DNA of 64,000 nucleotides from Sulfitobacter brevis (lineage in GTDB: Bacteria; Pseudomonadota; Alphaproteobacteria; Rhodobacterales; Rhodobacteraceae), in assembly GCF_900112755.1 (NCBI RefSeq), contig NZ_FOMW01000005.1, positions 248,001 to 312,000 on the forward strand, in the 5' to 3' direction. Below, in pieces: positions 63,496-64,000 of the stretch. Under the pieces are notes generated by a model. It was not told the origin of the DNA. It saw only the letters and a list, made by a program, of their open reading frames with translations, and did not search any database. The translations under genes and the position numbers were made by a program. Every line of letters begins with the position of its first letter. Position 1 is the stretch's first letter.

Positions 63496-64000
63496 ATGGT
63501 AGCTGTCACAAATCACACTTCTTTAGAAATAGTCCATGTAGATGACTGGCCTGTGACTGAAGAGCCGCTTGCTGGCACGCGAGACAAGAATACGGTGATA
63601 GCTCCTGATGGCACCCATTTTGTATTCAAGGAGCCGAAGGAGCTGCGACCGGCCCAGATTTGGTCCGAGATGGTGGCATCGTTCATAGCGGGTGATCTCT
63701 TGGATTGGCCCGTTCAAACCTCGGCCATAGCTAGTCGGGCGGGTCGGGTTGGAACGCTGCACAGGTATATTTACGACCCCAGTCGCGAAAGCATGATTTT
63801 TGGCTACCAATTTTGCGTTGAATGCGACCCGGAATTCGATTTTGACAAGGGAACTCGGCATACCGTCCGCCTCATCGAACGTATCTACGAACAAGGCATA
63901 GGGGTTTCGGAGGAACTCTATTATGCGTTTTGGGGGCAAGCGCTCGCCTTTGATACTTTAATCTCCAACATCGACAGGCATGCAGAGAACTGGGCGGTCA
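63496..64000 (+). CDS. Compact HipA-like kinase, 3' part beyond window
   Basis: From ATG 63496 (GAGG ribosome binding site) 168 codons are open to the right edge. The kinase fold starts almost at once: likely ATP-site lysine in H-F-V-F-K-E-P-K (K45 or K48), helix-C glutamate in W-S-E-M-V (E58), G-T-L-H-R-Y-I-Y, and the HipA-type catalytic loop I-S-N-I-D-R-H-A-E-N-W (D160, N165). The N-terminal HipB-contacting domain of classical HipA is absent. Such kinases occur in toxin-antitoxin modules (HipBST-like or stand-alone) and in mobile islands. No antitoxin gene precedes it; one could lie downstream. Confidence 0.75.
   Translation, partial: MVAVTNHTSLEIVHVDDWPVTEEPLAGTRDKNTVIAPDGTHFVFKEPKELRPAQIWSEMVASFIAGDLLDWPVQTSAIASRAGRVGTLHRYIYDPSRESMIFGYQFCVECDPEFDFDKGTRHTVRLIERIYEQGIGVSEELYYAFWGQALAFDTLISNIDRHAENWAV

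Noticed and set aside
63523-63939. 138-codon open frame on the minus strand opposite the HipA-like gene
   Set aside because: It lies wholly inside the plus-strand kinase frame, has no ribosome binding site or recognisable motif, and the plus-strand frame has clear kinase motifs.

Overview
The window looks like chromosomal DNA of a marine Roseobacter-group alphaproteobacterium (Rhodobacteraceae). The grounds are high GC content, dense short-spaced operons with many ATGA overlaps, a petP-petR pair and petABC genes of the Rhodobacter/Paracoccus type (including an acidic N-terminal domain on cytochrome c1), a thiamine transporter operon under a TPP riboswitch, a sitABCD metal transporter, and the xseB-ispA-dxs block. 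The genus cannot be fixed from the sequence alone. No intergenic stretch exceeds 300 bases.

Layout. 1-7.4 kb is a loose accessory region: a truncated periplasmic adaptor gene at the left edge, a small secreted protein, a membrane-anchored LuxR-type HTH protein, a YqaA/DedA protein, an ABC transporter membrane domain without its ATPase next to a cytochrome c, a two-pore-helix ion channel with an altered filter, and a LysR regulator flanked by two related small lipoproteins. 7.6-24 kb is mostly housekeeping: tRNA-Leu(CAG), an NDUFA9-like protein, uppP, gltD-gltB, a SGNH hydrolase, mtgA, a GST, queG, a HyuA-like ATPase, msrA/msrB, a methyltransferase and a DMT exporter. 24-28 kb holds HU and a purine salvage pair (ade-amn) that takes AMP to hypoxanthine. 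28-39.6 kb is a surface polysaccharide locus: glycosyltransferase, Wza-like export protein, reductase/epimerase, priming sugar transferase, a 4,6-dehydratase of the CapD/WbpM type, YjbH and YjbF, a second SDR and ExoD. 39.7-48.7 kb has a NavBac-type sodium channel, dxs-ispA-xseB, petR-petP, ilvE, cobO, a DMT permease and aroC. 48.8-52.2 kb is a TPP riboswitch with thiBPQ. 52.2-60.5 kb holds an FMN-binding protein, a GST, the cytochrome bc1 operon petABC and sitABCD behind a Fur-family box. 60.5-63 kb has an ABM-domain protein, mtaB and dapF. The window ends with tRNA-Lys(TTT), followed by sequence of different character and the start of a compact HipA-like kinase gene, which suggests the left edge of an integrated element.

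The most informative points are: the TPP riboswitch with a fully drawn Shine-Dalgarno-sequestering stem; a T-N11-A LysR operator between the LysR gene and one of its two paralogous lipoprotein neighbours; a four-unit, 39-bp in-frame repeat in petC; an EPS locus resembling the QuiNAc initiation module coupled to YjbF/YjbH; an NBD-less ABC transporter; and a probable island boundary at tRNA-Lys carrying a stand-alone HipA-like kinase.
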